Source: Pantoea sp. alder81
GTDB lineage: Bacteria; Pseudomonadota; Gammaproteobacteria; Enterobacterales; Enterobacteriaceae
DNA length: 64,000 bases
Assembly (NCBI RefSeq): GCF_020179835.1
Contig: NZ_JAIUDA010000006.1
Span: forward strand, 298,291 to 362,290
Reading direction: 5' to 3'
Shown here: piece after piece, positions 12,450 through 22,207 of the stretch
How the letters are laid out: the number at the start of each line of letters is the position of its first letter
Position numbering within the stretch: the first letter of the stretch is position 1
The notes under the pieces: generated by a model
Database searches by the model: none
What the model saw: the letters and a program-made list of their open reading frames with translations, nothing else
What the model was told of the DNA's origin: nothing
Made by a program: the position numbers and the translations under genes

Positions 12450-12516
12450 GGTGCGCATCAATGCGCACCCTACAAAAAATTGCACAGGCACCGTAGGGTC
12501 GCCATTCATGGCGACC
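12450..12516. repeat. Two intergenic palindromes of the dispersed 20-bp family
   Basis: ggtgcgcatcaatgcgcacc (12450-12469) and ggtcgccattcatggcgacc (12497-12516) are perfect or near-perfect 20-base palindromes just after the queE stop. The second shares its core with 7445-7464 and 7518-7537. They lie between convergent queE and the pyrophosphatase gene, where a bidirectional transcription end would be useful; no T-tract of note follows them. Confidence 0.75.
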
Positions 12517-12549
12517 TTGCCCATGACCGCACCGGTCCAGCCATCTGTT

Positions 12550-13149
12550 TTACTGCTTGGCTTTATAGGCCTCGAAGGCCTGTTTGATCTCAGTTTTGGC
12601 TTTCGCCGCATCTTCAAAACCATTCAGTTCGACTTTCTTACGGCCATCTGGCAACTGCTTATACACGCGGAAGAACGCTTGCAGACGCTCCTGCTCCATT
12701 TTTGGCAGATCGCTCATCTCTTTAATGTCATCGTAAGTCGGGTCGATTTTGCTGGTCGGAACCGCAACAATCTTGTCGTCTACTTCGCCGCCATCGATCA
12801 TTTTCAGTACGCCGATCGGACGCAGTTTGATCAGCGTGCCTGGTTGCAGCGGTGCACGAGTGTAGAAGATCACATCCAGCGGATCGCCATCGCCGCCCAG
12901 AGACTGGGTCAGTGAGCCGTAGTTTGCCGGATAGGCAACCGGCATCGACTGGAAACGGTCAGCGACGATGAAACCGGTTTTTGCATCGGTTTCATATTTA
13001 ATCATGCCGCCAGCGGGAATTTCAGTCACGGCATAGAACTCATCCGGTACTTTTTCTGGCTGCGGAAAATCCAGTACGTTTTGAGCCTGAACGGCGGCAG
13101 AGGCGGAAACCAGTAAAGCGATAACAGAAAGGCGTTTAACGAAGTTCAT
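12550..13149 (-). CDS. Inorganic pyrophosphatase, family I, with signal peptide
   Basis: This 199-residue protein has the full family I pyrophosphatase active site: EIPAGGMIKYE (Glu43, Lys51, Glu53), Arg65, Tyr77, the signature DGDPLDV (Asp87, Asp89, Asp92) and FFRVYK near the C-terminus. It hydrolyses pyrophosphate to phosphate. Unlike the essential cytoplasmic Ppa, it begins MNFVKRLSVIALLVSASAAVQAQ, a clear Sec signal peptide with likely cleavage after Ala22, so I place it in the periplasm. The start is preceded by a purine-rich aagatcaagagaatcaac. Upstream on the same strand is queD, 129 bases away. Secretion is inferred from the leader only; a periplasmic substrate is unknown. Confidence 0.9.
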   Translation of the reverse strand: MNFVKRLSVIALLVSASAAVQAQNVLDFPQPEKVPDEFYAVTEIPAGGMIKYETDAKTGFIVADRFQSMPVAYPANYGSLTQSLGGDGDPLDVIFYTRAPLQPGTLIKLRPIGVLKMIDGGEVDDKIVAVPTSKIDPTYDDIKEMSDLPKMEQERLQAFFRVYKQLPDGRKKVELNGFEDAAKAKTEIKQAFEAYKAKQ

Positions 13150-13278
13150 TGTTGATTCTCTTGATCTTTAATGAAGGAGACAACAACGTAGAGGGGGCGG
13201 ATGACAGGGAGATGAAGTGAACGTAAAGAAGCGTATAGCTGAAAGTCAGGCTGCACTGCGGCAGCCCGTCAACAGTGA

Positions 13279-13638
13279 TTAACCTTTATAAGTACAACCT
13301 GCGGTACAGGTTTCTTTGATCATCACTGCGCTCAGTTCTGGCAGGATCGGCTTCATCTGATCCCAAATCCATTTTGCCAGCACTTCACTGGTCGGATTTT
13401 CCAGGCCTGGAATATCATTTAGATAGTGATGATCGAGACGATCATAAATCGGCATAAACGCCGCCTTCAGTTCGGCAAAATCCATTACCCAACCGGTATG
13501 CGCATCCACTTCACCGGTAATTTCTAATCGAACCAAAAACGAATGGCCGTGCAGACGACCACACTTATGCCCTTCAGGCACATGCGGCAGGCGGTGAGCA
13601 GATTCGAACTGGAACTCTTTAAACAGCGTGGTAGACAT
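13279..13638 (-). CDS. queD: 6-carboxy-5,6,7,8-tetrahydropterin synthase
   Basis: QueD turns dihydroneopterin triphosphate into 6-carboxytetrahydropterin, the first dedicated step of the queuosine pathway, feeding QueE. The 119-residue protein has the zinc-binding histidines in FESAHRLP and in CGRLHGHSF and a typical DFAELK segment, with [10 protein letters not shown] and a C-terminal TCTAGC. I use ATG at 13638 ([15 protein letters not shown]); an upstream in-frame start at 13695 would add 19 residues absent from the family. It is divergent from cysJ, as in E. coli. Confidence 0.95.
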   Translation of the reverse strand: MSTTLFKEFQFESAHRLPHVPEGHKCGRLHGHSFLVRLEITGEVDAHTGWVMDFAELKAAFMPIYDRLDHHYLNDIPGLENPTSEVLAKWIWDQMKPILPELSAVMIKETCTAGCTYKG

Positions 13639-13935
13639 AATGGCTCTCAGACTTAAAAACCGCCGAATTCTACCTGAATCACAGATTTTTCGCACCCGCT
13701 TACGATGAAAAGGGCATTTTGCGCTATCTATGGCCTGGAAGGCTTAATTAACTGATTGAATAACCGTGCCTTTATTTACCACTTTTGCCGATTACAATTA
13801 CCCGAAAAACCACTTAGTCATTTTGGTTATTAATTATGTCGAAGGCTTATTTAATCGTTAATATACAGCCCGGTAACCTACCCACTCTTCCGCCATTTAT
13901 CGGTCCGGACTTCAGACACTGGAATTTTTAACGCG
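13639..13935. promoter_or_regulatory. queD-cysJ divergent intergenic region, probable CysB-controlled
   Basis: This 297-base AT-rich gap separates divergent queD and cysJ. From about 13805 the stretch ccacttagtcattttggtta and the following ttatttaatcgttaatat closely resemble the region ahead of E. coli cysJ, which binds the LysR-type activator CysB. CysB sites have weak consensus, so the exact operator and promoter cannot be fixed by eye. Confidence 0.5.
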
Positions 13936-15741
13936 ATGACGACTCAGGCACCAGGTTCAATGCTCCCGCTTAATCCGGAGCAACTCGCGCGCTTACAGGC
14001 AGCGACCACGGATTTTAATACCACGCAGATGGCCTGGCTCTCCGGCTACTTCTGGGGCATGGTCAATCAGACCCCGGGCGCTGTCGCTGCACCTGCGCCA
14101 GTGCAGGCCGAGGTGCCAACCATCACGCTGATTTCTGCTTCGCAAACCGGTAATGCTCGTCGCCTGGCGGAACAGCTGCGCGATGATCTGCTGGCCGCCA
14201 AGTTAAGCGTTAATCTGGTCAACGCCGGTGACTACAAGTTCAAGCAAATCGGCCAGGAGAAATTACTGGTCGTGGTCACCTCGACGCAAGGTGAAGGTGA
14301 GCCACCGGAAGAAGCGGTCGCTCTGCATAAATTCCTGCTGTCGAAGAAGGCGCCGAAATTTGCGGCCGGCTCCGCGTTTGCGGTGTTTGGCCTCGGTGAC
14401 ACCTCGTATGAATTCTTCAGCAAAGCCGGTAAAGACTTTGATGAGCGTCTGGCGGAACTGGGCGCAGAACGTCTGCTGGATCGTGTTGATGCCGACGTGG
14501 AGTATAAAGAGCAAGCCACGGCCTGGCGTCAGCAGCTGACTGAAATTCTGAAAGCGCGTGTGCCGAGTGAACCTTCTGTGGTGGCGGCTGTGACGGCTTC
14601 TGGCGTGGTGAACGACATCCACAGCAGCCCGTACAGCAAAGAAGCGCCACTGACCGCCAGCTTTGCCGCTAACCAAAAAATCACCGGTCGTGATTCCGAT
14701 AAAGACGTGCGTCATATCGAAATCGATTTAGGCGAGTCAGGACTGCGTTACCAGCCGGGCGATGCGCTGGGCGTATGGTTTGAGAACGATGCCGAACTGG
14801 TGCAGGAGTTATTGCAACTGGTGTGGCTGAAAGGTGATGAGTCCGTTGAAGTGAAGGGCGAAACCTTGCCGCTCACCGAGGCACTGCAAAAACATTATGA
14901 GCTGACGGTGAATACCCCGCAGATTGTTGAGCAGTATGCGGCGCTGTCGCGCAATGATGCACTGCTGGCGCTGGCGGGCGATAAACCGAAGCTGCAGAGC
15001 TATGCGCAGAGCTTCCCGATTGTCGATATGATGCGCCAGGCACCGACCGAATTGAATGCCGAACAGTTGACGGGTTTGCTGCGACCACTGACGCCGCGTC
15101 TTTACTCAATCGCTTCATCACAAGCGGAAACCGACACCGAAGTGCATATCACTGTCGGCGCGGTGCGCTACGAGATTGATGGCCGTCAGCGTGGCGGTGG
15201 TGCTTCAACCTGGCTGGCGGATCGCATCGAAGAAGACGGCGAGATCCGCGTGTTCATCGAACACAACGACAACTTCCGTCTGCCGGCGAATCCGGAGACC
15301 CCGGTGATCATGGTGGGCCCAGGCACCGGTATTGCGCCGTTCCGTTCCTTTATGCAGCAGCGTGATAACGATGGCGCAGGCGGCAAAAACTGGCTGTTCT
15401 TTGGTAACCCGCACTTCACTGATGATTTCCTCTATCAGGTGGAATGGCAGAAATACGTGAAAGACGGTTTGCTGACCAACATTGATTTAGCGTGGTCACG
15501 CGACCAGGCTGAGAAAATATACGTACAAGATAAAATCCGCGCTAAAGGGGCGGAAGTGTGGCGCTGGATTGAAGAGGGCGCACACCTTTACGTCTGCGGC
15601 GACGCCAATCGCATGGCGAAAGACGTTGAGCAGGCATTACTGGATGTGGTGGTCGAACACGGCGGCATGGATCGTGAAACGGCTGACGAATTTTTAAGTG
15701 AGCTGCGCATTGAGCGCCGTTATCAGCGAGACGTTTACTAA
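13936..15741 (+). CDS. cysJ: Sulfite reductase [NADPH] flavoprotein alpha subunit
   Basis: CysJ passes electrons from NADPH through FAD and FMN to the CysI haemoprotein, which reduces sulfite to sulfide for cysteine synthesis. The 601-residue protein has a flavodoxin-like FMN domain at about 64-200 ([26 protein letters not shown]), an FAD-binding domain with [14 protein letters not shown], and an NADPH-binding C-terminus with [16 protein letters not shown] and [14 protein letters not shown], ending RRYQRDVY. Length matches E. coli (599). Its TAA shares an A with the cysI ATG, showing translational coupling in a cysJIH operon. Confidence 0.97.
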   Translation: MTTQAPGSMLPLNPEQLARLQAATTDFNTTQMAWLSGYFWGMVNQTPGAVAAPAPVQAEVPTITLISASQTGNARRLAEQLRDDLLAAKLSVNLVNAGDYKFKQIGQEKLLVVVTSTQGEGEPPEEAVALHKFLLSKKAPKFAAGSAFAVFGLGDTSYEFFSKAGKDFDERLAELGAERLLDRVDADVEYKEQATAWRQQLTEILKARVPSEPSVVAAVTASGVVNDIHSSPYSKEAPLTASFAANQKITGRDSDKDVRHIEIDLGESGLRYQPGDALGVWFENDAELVQELLQLVWLKGDESVEVKGETLPLTEALQKHYELTVNTPQIVEQYAALSRNDALLALAGDKPKLQSYAQSFPIVDMMRQAPTELNAEQLTGLLRPLTPRLYSIASSQAETDTEVHITVGAVRYEIDGRQRGGGASTWLADRIEEDGEIRVFIEHNDNFRLPANPETPVIMVGPGTGIAPFRSFMQQRDNDGAGGKNWLFFGNPHFTDDFLYQVEWQKYVKDGLLTNIDLAWSRDQAEKIYVQDKIRAKGAEVWRWIEEGAHLYVCGDANRMAKDVEQALLDVVVEHGGMDRETADEFLSELRIERRYQRDVY

Positions 15742-17465
15742 TGAGCGAAAAACATCCTGGACCGCTGGTCGTTGAAGGCAAGCTGGTCGACGCTGAGCGT
15801 CTGAAAAAACAGAGTAACTACCTGCGTGGCACCATCCTCGAGGATCTCGATGAGGGGCTGACCGGCGGCTTCAGCGGCGATAACTTCCTGCTGATCCGTT
15901 TTCACGGCATGTACCAGCAGGACGACCGCGATATTCGTGCGGAGCGTGCGGCGCAGAAACTCGAACCGCGCCACGCGATGATGCTGCGTTGCCGTCTGCC
16001 GGGCGGCATCATTACGCCAACGCAGTGGCTGGCGATTGATAAGTTCGCTACCGATAAAACTATTTATGGCAGCATCCGTCTGACCAACCGTCAGACCTTC
16101 CAGTTTCACGGCATTCTGAAAAAGAACGTGAAGCCGACGCACCAAATGCTGCATGAAGTCGGTCTCGACGCGCTGGCGACCGCCAACGACGTGAACCGTA
16201 ACGTGCTGTGCACCTCGAACCCAGTGGAGTCGGAGTTGCATCAGGAAGCCTACGAGTGGGCGAAAAAGCTCTCCGAGCACCTGCTGCCGCAAACCCGCGC
16301 TTACGCGGAGATTTGGTGGGATAAAGAGAAGGTTGCTACCACGGATAAAGAGCCGATCCTCGGTGAAACCTATCTGCCGCGTAAATTCAAAACCACCGTG
16401 GTGGTGCCGCCGCATAACGATGTCGATCTGCATGCCAACGATCTGAACTTCATCGCTATTGCTGAGAATGGCAAGCTGATTGGCTTTAACCTGCTGGTCG
16501 GCGGTGGTTTGTCGATTGATCACGGTAACAAAGCGACTTATGCGCGTACCGCCAGCGAGTTTGGTTACCTGCCGGTGGAGAAGATCCTTGATGTCGCCGC
16601 CGCGGTGGTCACCACGCAGCGCGACTGGGGCAACCGTACCGATCGTAAAAATGCCAAAACCAAATACACGCTGGAGCGTGTTGGTGTTGATACCTTCAAA
16701 GCCGAAGTGGAAAAGCGTGCCGGCCTGACGTTTGAACCGATTCGTCCTTACGCGTTTACCACCCGTGGCGACCGCGTAGGCTGGGTGAAAGGCATCGATA
16801 AAAAATGGCACCTGACGCTGTTTATCGAAAACGGCCGTCTGATGGATTATCCGGGCCGTCCACTGAAGCGCGGCATTGCCGAAATCGCTAAAATTCATCA
16901 GGGCGATTTCCGTTTAACCGCCAACCAGAACCTGATCGTCGCCGGTGTGCCAGAGAAGCAAAAAGCGCAGATCGAAGCCATCGCCCGTGAACACGGTTTG
17001 ATGGAAGCGGTCACGCCACAGCGCGAGAATTCAATGGCCTGCGTGGCCTTCCCGACCTGCCCATTAGCGATGGCCGAAGCCGAGCGCTTCCTGCCTTCGT
17101 TTGTGACCAGGGTGGAAGAGATCATGCATAAGCACGGCGTGGGTGAAGAGCACATAGTGCTACGCGTTACCGGTTGCCCGAACGGCTGTGGCCGTGCTTT
17201 GCTGGCGGAGTTGGGTCTGGTGGGTAAAGCGCCGGGCCGTTACAACTTACATCTTGGCGGCAACCGCATGGGTACACGTATTCCTCGCATGTACCGCGAG
17301 AACATCAACGAAGGCGAAATTCTGGCCAGCATCGATGAGCTGGTGGCGCGCTGGGCAACCGAGCGTCAGGCCGATGAAGGCTTCGGTGACTTCGTGATCC
17401 GCGCTGGCATCATCAAAGCCGTGGTGGATCCCGCCCGTGATTTTTGGGACTCGGAGGCAGTATGA
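15741..17465 (+). CDS. cysI: Sulfite reductase haemoprotein beta subunit
   Basis: CysI carries siroheme and a [4Fe-4S] cluster and performs the six-electron reduction of sulfite to sulfide. The 574-residue protein has two sulfite/nitrite reductase half-domains: [12 protein letters not shown] near residue 115, NVLCTSNP, and the cluster-binding cysteines in [17 protein letters not shown] (about 430-445) and [15 protein letters not shown] (about 477-490). Start ATG 15741 overlaps the cysJ stop by one base. Its cofactor comes from CysG, encoded nearby at 19864. Confidence 0.97.
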   Translation: MSEKHPGPLVVEGKLVDAERLKKQSNYLRGTILEDLDEGLTGGFSGDNFLLIRFHGMYQQDDRDIRAERAAQKLEPRHAMMLRCRLPGGIITPTQWLAIDKFATDKTIYGSIRLTNRQTFQFHGILKKNVKPTHQMLHEVGLDALATANDVNRNVLCTSNPVESELHQEAYEWAKKLSEHLLPQTRAYAEIWWDKEKVATTDKEPILGETYLPRKFKTTVVVPPHNDVDLHANDLNFIAIAENGKLIGFNLLVGGGLSIDHGNKATYARTASEFGYLPVEKILDVAAAVVTTQRDWGNRTDRKNAKTKYTLERVGVDTFKAEVEKRAGLTFEPIRPYAFTTRGDRVGWVKGIDKKWHLTLFIENGRLMDYPGRPLKRGIAEIAKIHQGDFRLTANQNLIVAGVPEKQKAQIEAIAREHGLMEAVTPQRENSMACVAFPTCPLAMAEAERFLPSFVTRVEEIMHKHGVGEEHIVLRVTGCPNGCGRALLAELGLVGKAPGRYNLHLGGNRMGTRIPRMYRENINEGEILASIDELVARWATERQADEGFGDFVIRAGIIKAVVDPARDFWDSEAV

Positions 17466-18196
17466 CGGTACTTGATCTCGCAGCACTGAATAGTGGCAGC
17501 AAAGTGGATCGCATCATGGCATTGGCCGAAAGCAACGTGCAGCTGGAGAAACTCTCCGCTGAGCAGCGCGTAAGCTGGGCGCTGGAGAATATGCCGGGCG
17601 CGTTTGTGCTGTCTTCCAGCTTTGGTATTCAGGCGGCGGTTCTGCTGCATATGGTGACGCAGCAGAAACCGGATACGCCGGTGATCCTGACCGATACTGG
17701 CTATCTGTTCCCGGAAACTTATCGCTTCATTGATGAGTTAACCGGGAAGCTCAATCTCAATCTGCAAATCTTCCGCGCCGAGACTTCTGCGGCGTGGCAG
17801 GAAGCGCGCTACGGCAAACTGTGGGAGCAGGGCGTCGAAGGGATTGAGCAGTACAACCAGATTAATAAAGTTGAGCCGATGAACCGTGCGCTGGAAACAC
17901 TGGGCGCGCAGACGTGGTTCGCCGGTTTACGCCGTGACCAGTCTGGCAGCCGTGCCAGTTTGCCGGTGCTGGCGGTGCAGCGTGGCGTATTCAAGATTTT
18001 GCCGATCATTGACTGGGATAACCGTCAGGTGCATCAGTACCTGAAGCAGCATGGCCTGAAGTACCATCCGCTGTGGGACGAAGGTTATCTGTCAGTGGGC
18101 GATACGCACACCACCAAGAAGTGGGAACCGGGCATGGCAGAAGAAGAAACACGCTTCTTTGGCCTGAAGCGCGAGTGCGGATTGCACGAGGGCTGA
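17462..18196 (+). CDS. cysH: Phosphoadenosine phosphosulfate (PAPS) reductase
   Basis: CysH reduces PAPS to sulfite using thioredoxin, linking the cysDNC products to cysJI. The 244-residue protein has the PP-loop-type motif [12 protein letters not shown], then [29 protein letters not shown] and the C-terminal catalytic cysteine in KRECGLHEG. Length equals E. coli. I use ATG 17462 with ggaggcagt directly upstream and overlapping the end of cysI; an in-frame upstream start at 17444 adds six unlikely residues. It is the last gene of cysJIH and is followed by a foldback repeat. Confidence 0.97.
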   Translation: MTVLDLAALNSGSKVDRIMALAESNVQLEKLSAEQRVSWALENMPGAFVLSSSFGIQAAVLLHMVTQQKPDTPVILTDTGYLFPETYRFIDELTGKLNLNLQIFRAETSAAWQEARYGKLWEQGVEGIEQYNQINKVEPMNRALETLGAQTWFAGLRRDQSGSRASLPVLAVQRGVFKILPIIDWDNRQVHQYLKQHGLKYHPLWDEGYLSVGDTHTTKKWEPGMAEEETRFFGLKRECGLHEG

Positions 18197-18212
18197 TGCA
18201 GAAAACGGCTGA

Positions 18213-18296
18213 AAATCGCAGCGGCGTGATTTATCGCGCCTCCCTTTAGCGCCTCTGACGCTGTCAGGCGCACGCTAAATCGTGCCGCTACGATTT
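18213..18296. repeat. 84-bp foldback element between cysH and the YciI-like gene
   Basis: Terminal inverted arms of 21 bases, aaatcgcagcggcgtgattta (18213-18233) and its imperfect complement at 18276-18296 (18 of 21 match), enclose an inner hairpin with ctgac-gct-gtcag. The arms resemble those around the 54-bp array at 1462-1652. It sits between two convergent genes and may end transcription in both directions. Confidence 0.75.
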
Positions 18297-18301
18297 GAAC
18301 C

Positions 18302-18586
18302 TTAGATTCCTTTCAAGCCTGCAAACGCATCCGCTGCGCGCGTCACGTTCACTTTTGTTACCTCATAGTGAGCCACGGCGACAAACGGATCTTCTGCCAG
18401 AATCACATCCAGTTGGGCACGATCCATATCCTTCACCAGCACCATACCGCCAGTGCGCGGATCTTTACGGCCTGCCGCAATAAAGTCACCGCTGTCAAAG
18501 TAACGATCCAGCCACTCAATGTGCGGCGCCAGCAGCGCATCCGCTTCTTCTGCAGGACGGAAATAGTTGAGATACACCACGTACAT
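18302..18586 (-). CDS. YciI-family protein (YCII-related domain)
   Basis: This 94-residue protein matches the YciI/YCII ferredoxin-like fold: it starts MYVVYLNYFRPAEEADALLAPHIEWL, with an invariant-type histidine in APHIEWLDRYF, a GRKDPRTGGMVLVK strand-turn-strand and DPFVAVAHYEVTKV. Function of the family is mostly unknown; members are small enzymes or domains fused to others. It lies directly downstream of iap on the same strand (9 bases after the iap stop), so the two are probably cotranscribed. Confidence 0.8.
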   Translation of the reverse strand: MYVVYLNYFRPAEEADALLAPHIEWLDRYFDSGDFIAAGRKDPRTGGMVLVKDMDRAQLDVILAEDPFVAVAHYEVTKVNVTRAADAFAGLKGI

Positions 18587-18595
18587 AGCAAATCC

Positions 18596-19615
18596 TTAAG
18601 TTGTTGGGTTAGCCAGCTCGGTGACCAGCGGCAGTAAGATCTTCACGCTGTCACGCGTGCGTTGCGTAATCCGGCCCGGTAGCCAGCGATCCAGATAATT
18701 GAGGTTATCGCGATCGGTTTGATGGCGTACATTGCCCTCCGGGAAGTGGCTACTGTGCGCCCGCTGCTGCTGTCCGTCTTTATTACCCAGCGCCCAGTTG
18801 GCGGCGGTGACATCCAGCAGCGGCATGCCGGCTTTATCAAACGGATTGACCCCAGGATAGTCGCGTGCCGTCAGCGTATGGCTGGCGGCGGAAATACCGT
18901 AGCGATGCGCTAGCTGCACGGCGCGCGAGCTGGTCTGCTTGCGGACTGCGGAGGGGGTATTGGCGCCACTGTTAAAGTAGAGGTGATCGCCGACGATCAG
19001 GCTGTTGAGATCAATCACCAGCAGGGTATTTTTCTTTTCCTGAGCACTCATGCGCGACAGGTAATCATCCATTCCATGCAGTCCGGCCTCACCGGCACTC
19101 AGCGCGACAAAGCGTACGCCATAATGCAGTGGCGTTTTACTCAGCTGTTGTGCCAGTTCAAGCATGACACCCAGACCGGACGCATTGTCGTCCACACCTT
19201 GTAAACGCAGGCCGCCCAGATTGTTATCCGCTTCATGGCGGCTGAGGGGCGTCCAGGTATCGAGATGGGTGACGATCAGAATCTCTTGCGGCACCGCGCC
19301 GCTGCGCGCGGCGATCACCGAAGTGGCGGATACCTTACGCGGGCGCGTCTCGCCCTTGCGCTCTGACCAGTTATAGCTGGTATTGAACTGGCGGGTATTA
19401 CTCTTGTAACCCAGCTCGGTGAATTGCTGCTGCAGGTAATCGGCCGTCATCAGCTCGGCTGGGCTGCCGCTCATGCGGCCAGGGAAATAGGTAGCGATAT
19501 GGCGTAGCTGCTGTTCAGCAAAATGCCCGGGCGCGTAAGTTGCTGCATGGGCAAATAAAGGCAAACCGCCCGCGATCAGTGCGGCCAGCACGGTGCGGCG
19601 GAGAGTGGCAAACAT
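18596..19615 (-). CDS. iap: Alkaline phosphatase isozyme-conversion aminopeptidase
   Basis: Iap is a periplasmic M28-family zinc aminopeptidase that in E. coli trims the N-terminal arginine of alkaline phosphatase. The 339-residue protein begins with a signal peptide (MFATLRRTVLAALIAGGL, likely cleavage after AHA near residue 24). Metal-binding motifs of M28 peptidases are visible: THLDTW, GVDDNASGLGVMLELAQ, AGEAGLHG and VIDLN. I chose ATG 19615, preceded by aaaaggaccc, because it starts the signal peptide; an in-frame start at 19738 adds 41 unlikely residues. It neighbours the cys genes as in E. coli, but no CRISPR array lies next to it. Confidence 0.9.
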   Translation of the reverse strand: MFATLRRTVLAALIAGGLPLFAHAATYAPGHFAEQQLRHIATYFPGRMSGSPAELMTADYLQQQFTELGYKSNTRQFNTSYNWSERKGETRPRKVSATSVIAARSGAVPQEILIVTHLDTWTPLSRHEADNNLGGLRLQGVDDNASGLGVMLELAQQLSKTPLHYGVRFVALSAGEAGLHGMDDYLSRMSAQEKKNTLLVIDLNSLIVGDHLYFNSGANTPSAVRKQTSSRAVQLAHRYGISAASHTLTARDYPGVNPFDKAGMPLLDVTAANWALGNKDGQQQRAHSSHFPEGNVRHQTDRDNLNYLDRWLPGRITQRTRDSVKILLPLVTELANPTT

Positions 19616-19863
19616 AGTTAGGGTCCTTTTCTGACATCCCGTCATGCTAAAAAAATTCCGAGTTAGTATGAAACTGTGACCGCGATTGCACAATTTGAAT
19701 TGCTCCGAAACACCAGCAATATCATTTGTTAAGCACAAATTGTTATCAGCATTCCTGGGGCGTTATTCCATTCGGTAACTACTAATGCCAATTCGTAATT
19801 TCATCTGCCAGAAGGCGGGGACGTATAGTCGCGTTAACTTATTGTAAAACTAGCAAGGTTAAC
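19616..19863. promoter_or_regulatory. iap-cysG divergent intergenic region
   Basis: This 248-base gap must carry the promoter of the cysG-cysDNC operon and that of iap. AT-rich blocks around 19725-19750 and 19780-19810 are compatible with CysB binding, but I cannot pin down an operator. There are no CRISPR-type repeats here, although this is close to where E. coli carries its iap CRISPR locus. Confidence 0.4.
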
Positions 19864-21279
19864 GTGGATTATCTGCCTCTCTTTGCCGATCTCAAAAACC
19901 GTCCGGTGCTGGTTGTCGGCGGTGGTGAAATCGCTGCGCGTAAAATCGAACTGCTGCGACGTGCCGGTGCGCGCGTATTGGTAGCAGCGCGCGACCTCGG
20001 CCATGAGTTGCAGGCGCTGCTGGAAATTGACGCGATTGAATGGATCGCGCACCGCTTTGAACCCGCACAGTTGGATAGCGTGTTTTTAGTGATCGCTGCC
20101 ACTGATGATAACGCGCTCAATGCGCAGGTGTTTGATGCCGCCAACGCACGCCACAAGCTGGTTAACGTGGTCGACGACCAGCCCAAGTGCAGCTTTATCT
20201 TCCCTTCTATTGTTGACCGCTCTCCGCTGGTGGTGGCGATCTCTTCCAGTGGCACCGCGCCGGTTCTCGCGCGTTTACTGCGTGAAAAAATCGAGGCGCT
20301 GCTGCCTGCTAACTTAGGTCAGATGGCCGAAGTCGCAGGACAGTGGCGTGACAAGGTTAAACAGCGTTATCACAACATGTCGGAACGTCGTCGTTTCTGG
20401 GAGCGCGCTTTTAATGGTCTGTTTGCCAGCCAGATGTCGGCTGGCAACGTCAACGAAGCGCGCCGTACGCTGGATCATGAATTAGAGAACGACAGCGACA
20501 ACCAGGGTGAAATCACCTTAGTGGGAGCCGGCCCGGGTGATAGCGGTTTGCTTACGCTGCGTGGCTTACAGGTCATGCAGCTGGCGGATGTGGTGCTGTA
20601 TGACCATCTGGTGAGCGACGAAGTGCTGGAGCTGGTACGCCGCGATGCCGATCGCATCTGCGTCGGCAAGCGTGCGGGCGCGCACTCCGTTTCTCAGGAA
20701 GAGACCAATGCAATGCTGGTCGAGCTGGCGCAGCAGGGCAAGCGCGTGGTGCGCTTGAAAGGCGGCGATCCCTTTATCTTTGGTCGCGGCGGTGAAGAGC
20801 TGCAGGCGGCGAAAGCGGCGGGCATTCCGTTCCAGGTGGTGCCGGGCATTACCGCGGCAGCGGGTGCCACTGCCTATGCCGGGATTCCGTTAACCCATCG
20901 CGATCACGCGCAGAGCGTGCTGTTTGTCACCGGCCACTTACGCAGTGATAGCGAAGGCATTGACTGGCCAACGCTGGCGCGTGCGCGTCAGACGTTAGCG
21001 ATTTACATGGGCACGTTGAAAGCGGCAGAAATTGCGGCGGGCCTTATCGAACATGGACGCGCGGCTTCAACGCCGGTAGCCGTAATTGGCTGCGGCACGC
21101 GTCAGAATCAACAAGTGCTGACCGGTACCTTAGATCAGCTTGAGGCGCTGGCGGTTGCCGCGCCCACACCGGCCCTGATTGTGGTGGGTGAAGTGGTGAA
21201 TTTGCACGGGCAATTAGCCTGGTTCCAACATTCGGCACAGCAGGGGGCTCGCGAGTCCGCCGTTGTCAATTTGGCTTGA
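19864..21279 (+). CDS. cysG: Siroheme synthase (uroporphyrinogen III methyltransferase / precorrin-2 dehydrogenase / ferrochelatase)
   Basis: CysG makes siroheme, the cofactor of CysI, from uroporphyrinogen III. The N-terminal half is the dehydrogenase-chelatase with the NAD-binding [15 protein letters not shown] near residues 17-32 and [23 protein letters not shown]; from about residue 215 the methyltransferase half has [35 protein letters not shown] and [20 protein letters not shown]. At 471 residues it is slightly longer than E. coli CysG (457). The start is GTG 19864, preceded by caaggttaac. It is 9 bases ahead of cysD, so siroheme supply is tied to sulfate activation. A second, nirB-linked cysG may exist outside the window. 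Confidence 0.94.
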   Translation: MDYLPLFADLKNRPVLVVGGGEIAARKIELLRRAGARVLVAARDLGHELQALLEIDAIEWIAHRFEPAQLDSVFLVIAATDDNALNAQVFDAANARHKLVNVVDDQPKCSFIFPSIVDRSPLVVAISSSGTAPVLARLLREKIEALLPANLGQMAEVAGQWRDKVKQRYHNMSERRRFWERAFNGLFASQMSAGNVNEARRTLDHELENDSDNQGEITLVGAGPGDSGLLTLRGLQVMQLADVVLYDHLVSDEVLELVRRDADRICVGKRAGAHSVSQEETNAMLVELAQQGKRVVRLKGGDPFIFGRGGEELQAAKAAGIPFQVVPGITAAAGATAYAGIPLTHRDHAQSVLFVTGHLRSDSEGIDWPTLARARQTLAIYMGTLKAAEIAAGLIEHGRAASTPVAVIGCGTRQNQQVLTGTLDQLEALAVAAPTPALIVVGEVVNLHGQLAWFQHSAQQGARESAVVNLA

Positions 21280-21288
21280 GGAAAAATT

Positions 21289-22197
21289 ATGGACCAAAAT
21301 CGTCTTACTCATCTGCGCCAGCTGGAGGCAGAGAGTATCCATATCATCCGCGAGGTGGCGGCCGAGTTCAGCAATCCGGTGATGATGTACTCCATCGGTA
21401 AAGACTCCTCGGTGATGCTGCATCTGGCGCGTAAAGCCTTCTATCCGGGCACGCTGCCATTTCCGCTGCTGCACGTTGATACCGGCTGGAAATTCCGCGA
21501 AATGTACGAGTTCCGCGATCGCACGGTAAAAAATATGGGTGCCGAGTTGCTGGTGCACCGCAATCCGGAAGGCGTGGCGATGGGCATCAACCCGTTCGTC
21601 CACGGTAGCGCCAAACACACCGACATCATGAAAACCGAGGGCCTGAAGCAGGCGCTGAATAAGTACGGTTTTGATGCCGCCTTCGGTGGCGCGCGTCGTG
21701 ACGAAGAGAAGTCGCGTGCCAAAGAGCGTATTTATTCGTTCCGCGATCGTTTCCATCGCTGGGATCCGAAAAATCAGCGTCCTGAGCTGTGGCATAACTA
21801 CAACGGCCAGATCAACAAAGGCGAAAGCATTCGCGTGTTCCCGCTCTCCAACTGGACCGAGTTGGATATCTGGCAGTACATCTTCCTGGAAAACATCGAG
21901 ATCGTTCCGTTGTATCTTGCCGCGCCGCGTCCGGTGCTGGAGCGTGATGGCATGCTGATGATGATCGATGATGACCGTATCGATCTGCAACCTGGTGAAG
22001 TGATCAAACAGCGTATGGTGCGTTTCCGTACCCTCGGCTGCTGGCCGCTGACCGGCGCGGTGGAATCCGAAGCGCAGACGCTGCCGGAAATTATTGAAGA
22101 GATGCTGGTCTCCACCACCAGTGAACGCCAGGGCCGCATGATTGACCGCGACCAGGCCGGTTCGATGGAAATGAAGAAACGTCAGGGTTATTTCTAA
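21289..22197 (+). CDS. cysD: Sulfate adenylyltransferase subunit 2
   Basis: CysD forms adenosine 5'-phosphosulfate from ATP and sulfate, driven by GTP hydrolysis in CysN. The 302-residue protein has the PP-loop motif [19 protein letters not shown] near residues 35-53, [28 protein letters not shown] and [14 protein letters not shown], and ends with KRQGYF as in E. coli. Start ATG 21289 is preceded by gaggaaaa. cysN follows after 10 bases. Confidence 0.97.
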   Translation: MDQNRLTHLRQLEAESIHIIREVAAEFSNPVMMYSIGKDSSVMLHLARKAFYPGTLPFPLLHVDTGWKFREMYEFRDRTVKNMGAELLVHRNPEGVAMGINPFVHGSAKHTDIMKTEGLKQALNKYGFDAAFGGARRDEEKSRAKERIYSFRDRFHRWDPKNQRPELWHNYNGQINKGESIRVFPLSNWTELDIWQYIFLENIEIVPLYLAAPRPVLERDGMLMMIDDDRIDLQPGEVIKQRMVRFRTLGCWPLTGAVESEAQTLPEIIEEMLVSTTSERQGRMIDRDQAGSMEMKKRQGYF

Positions 22198-22207
22198 GGA
22201 GACGCAG

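Noticed and set aside
15738..16898. A 386-codon open frame antisense to cysI
   Set aside because: It mirrors the third-position bias of cysI, has no recognisable domain and no credible start region.
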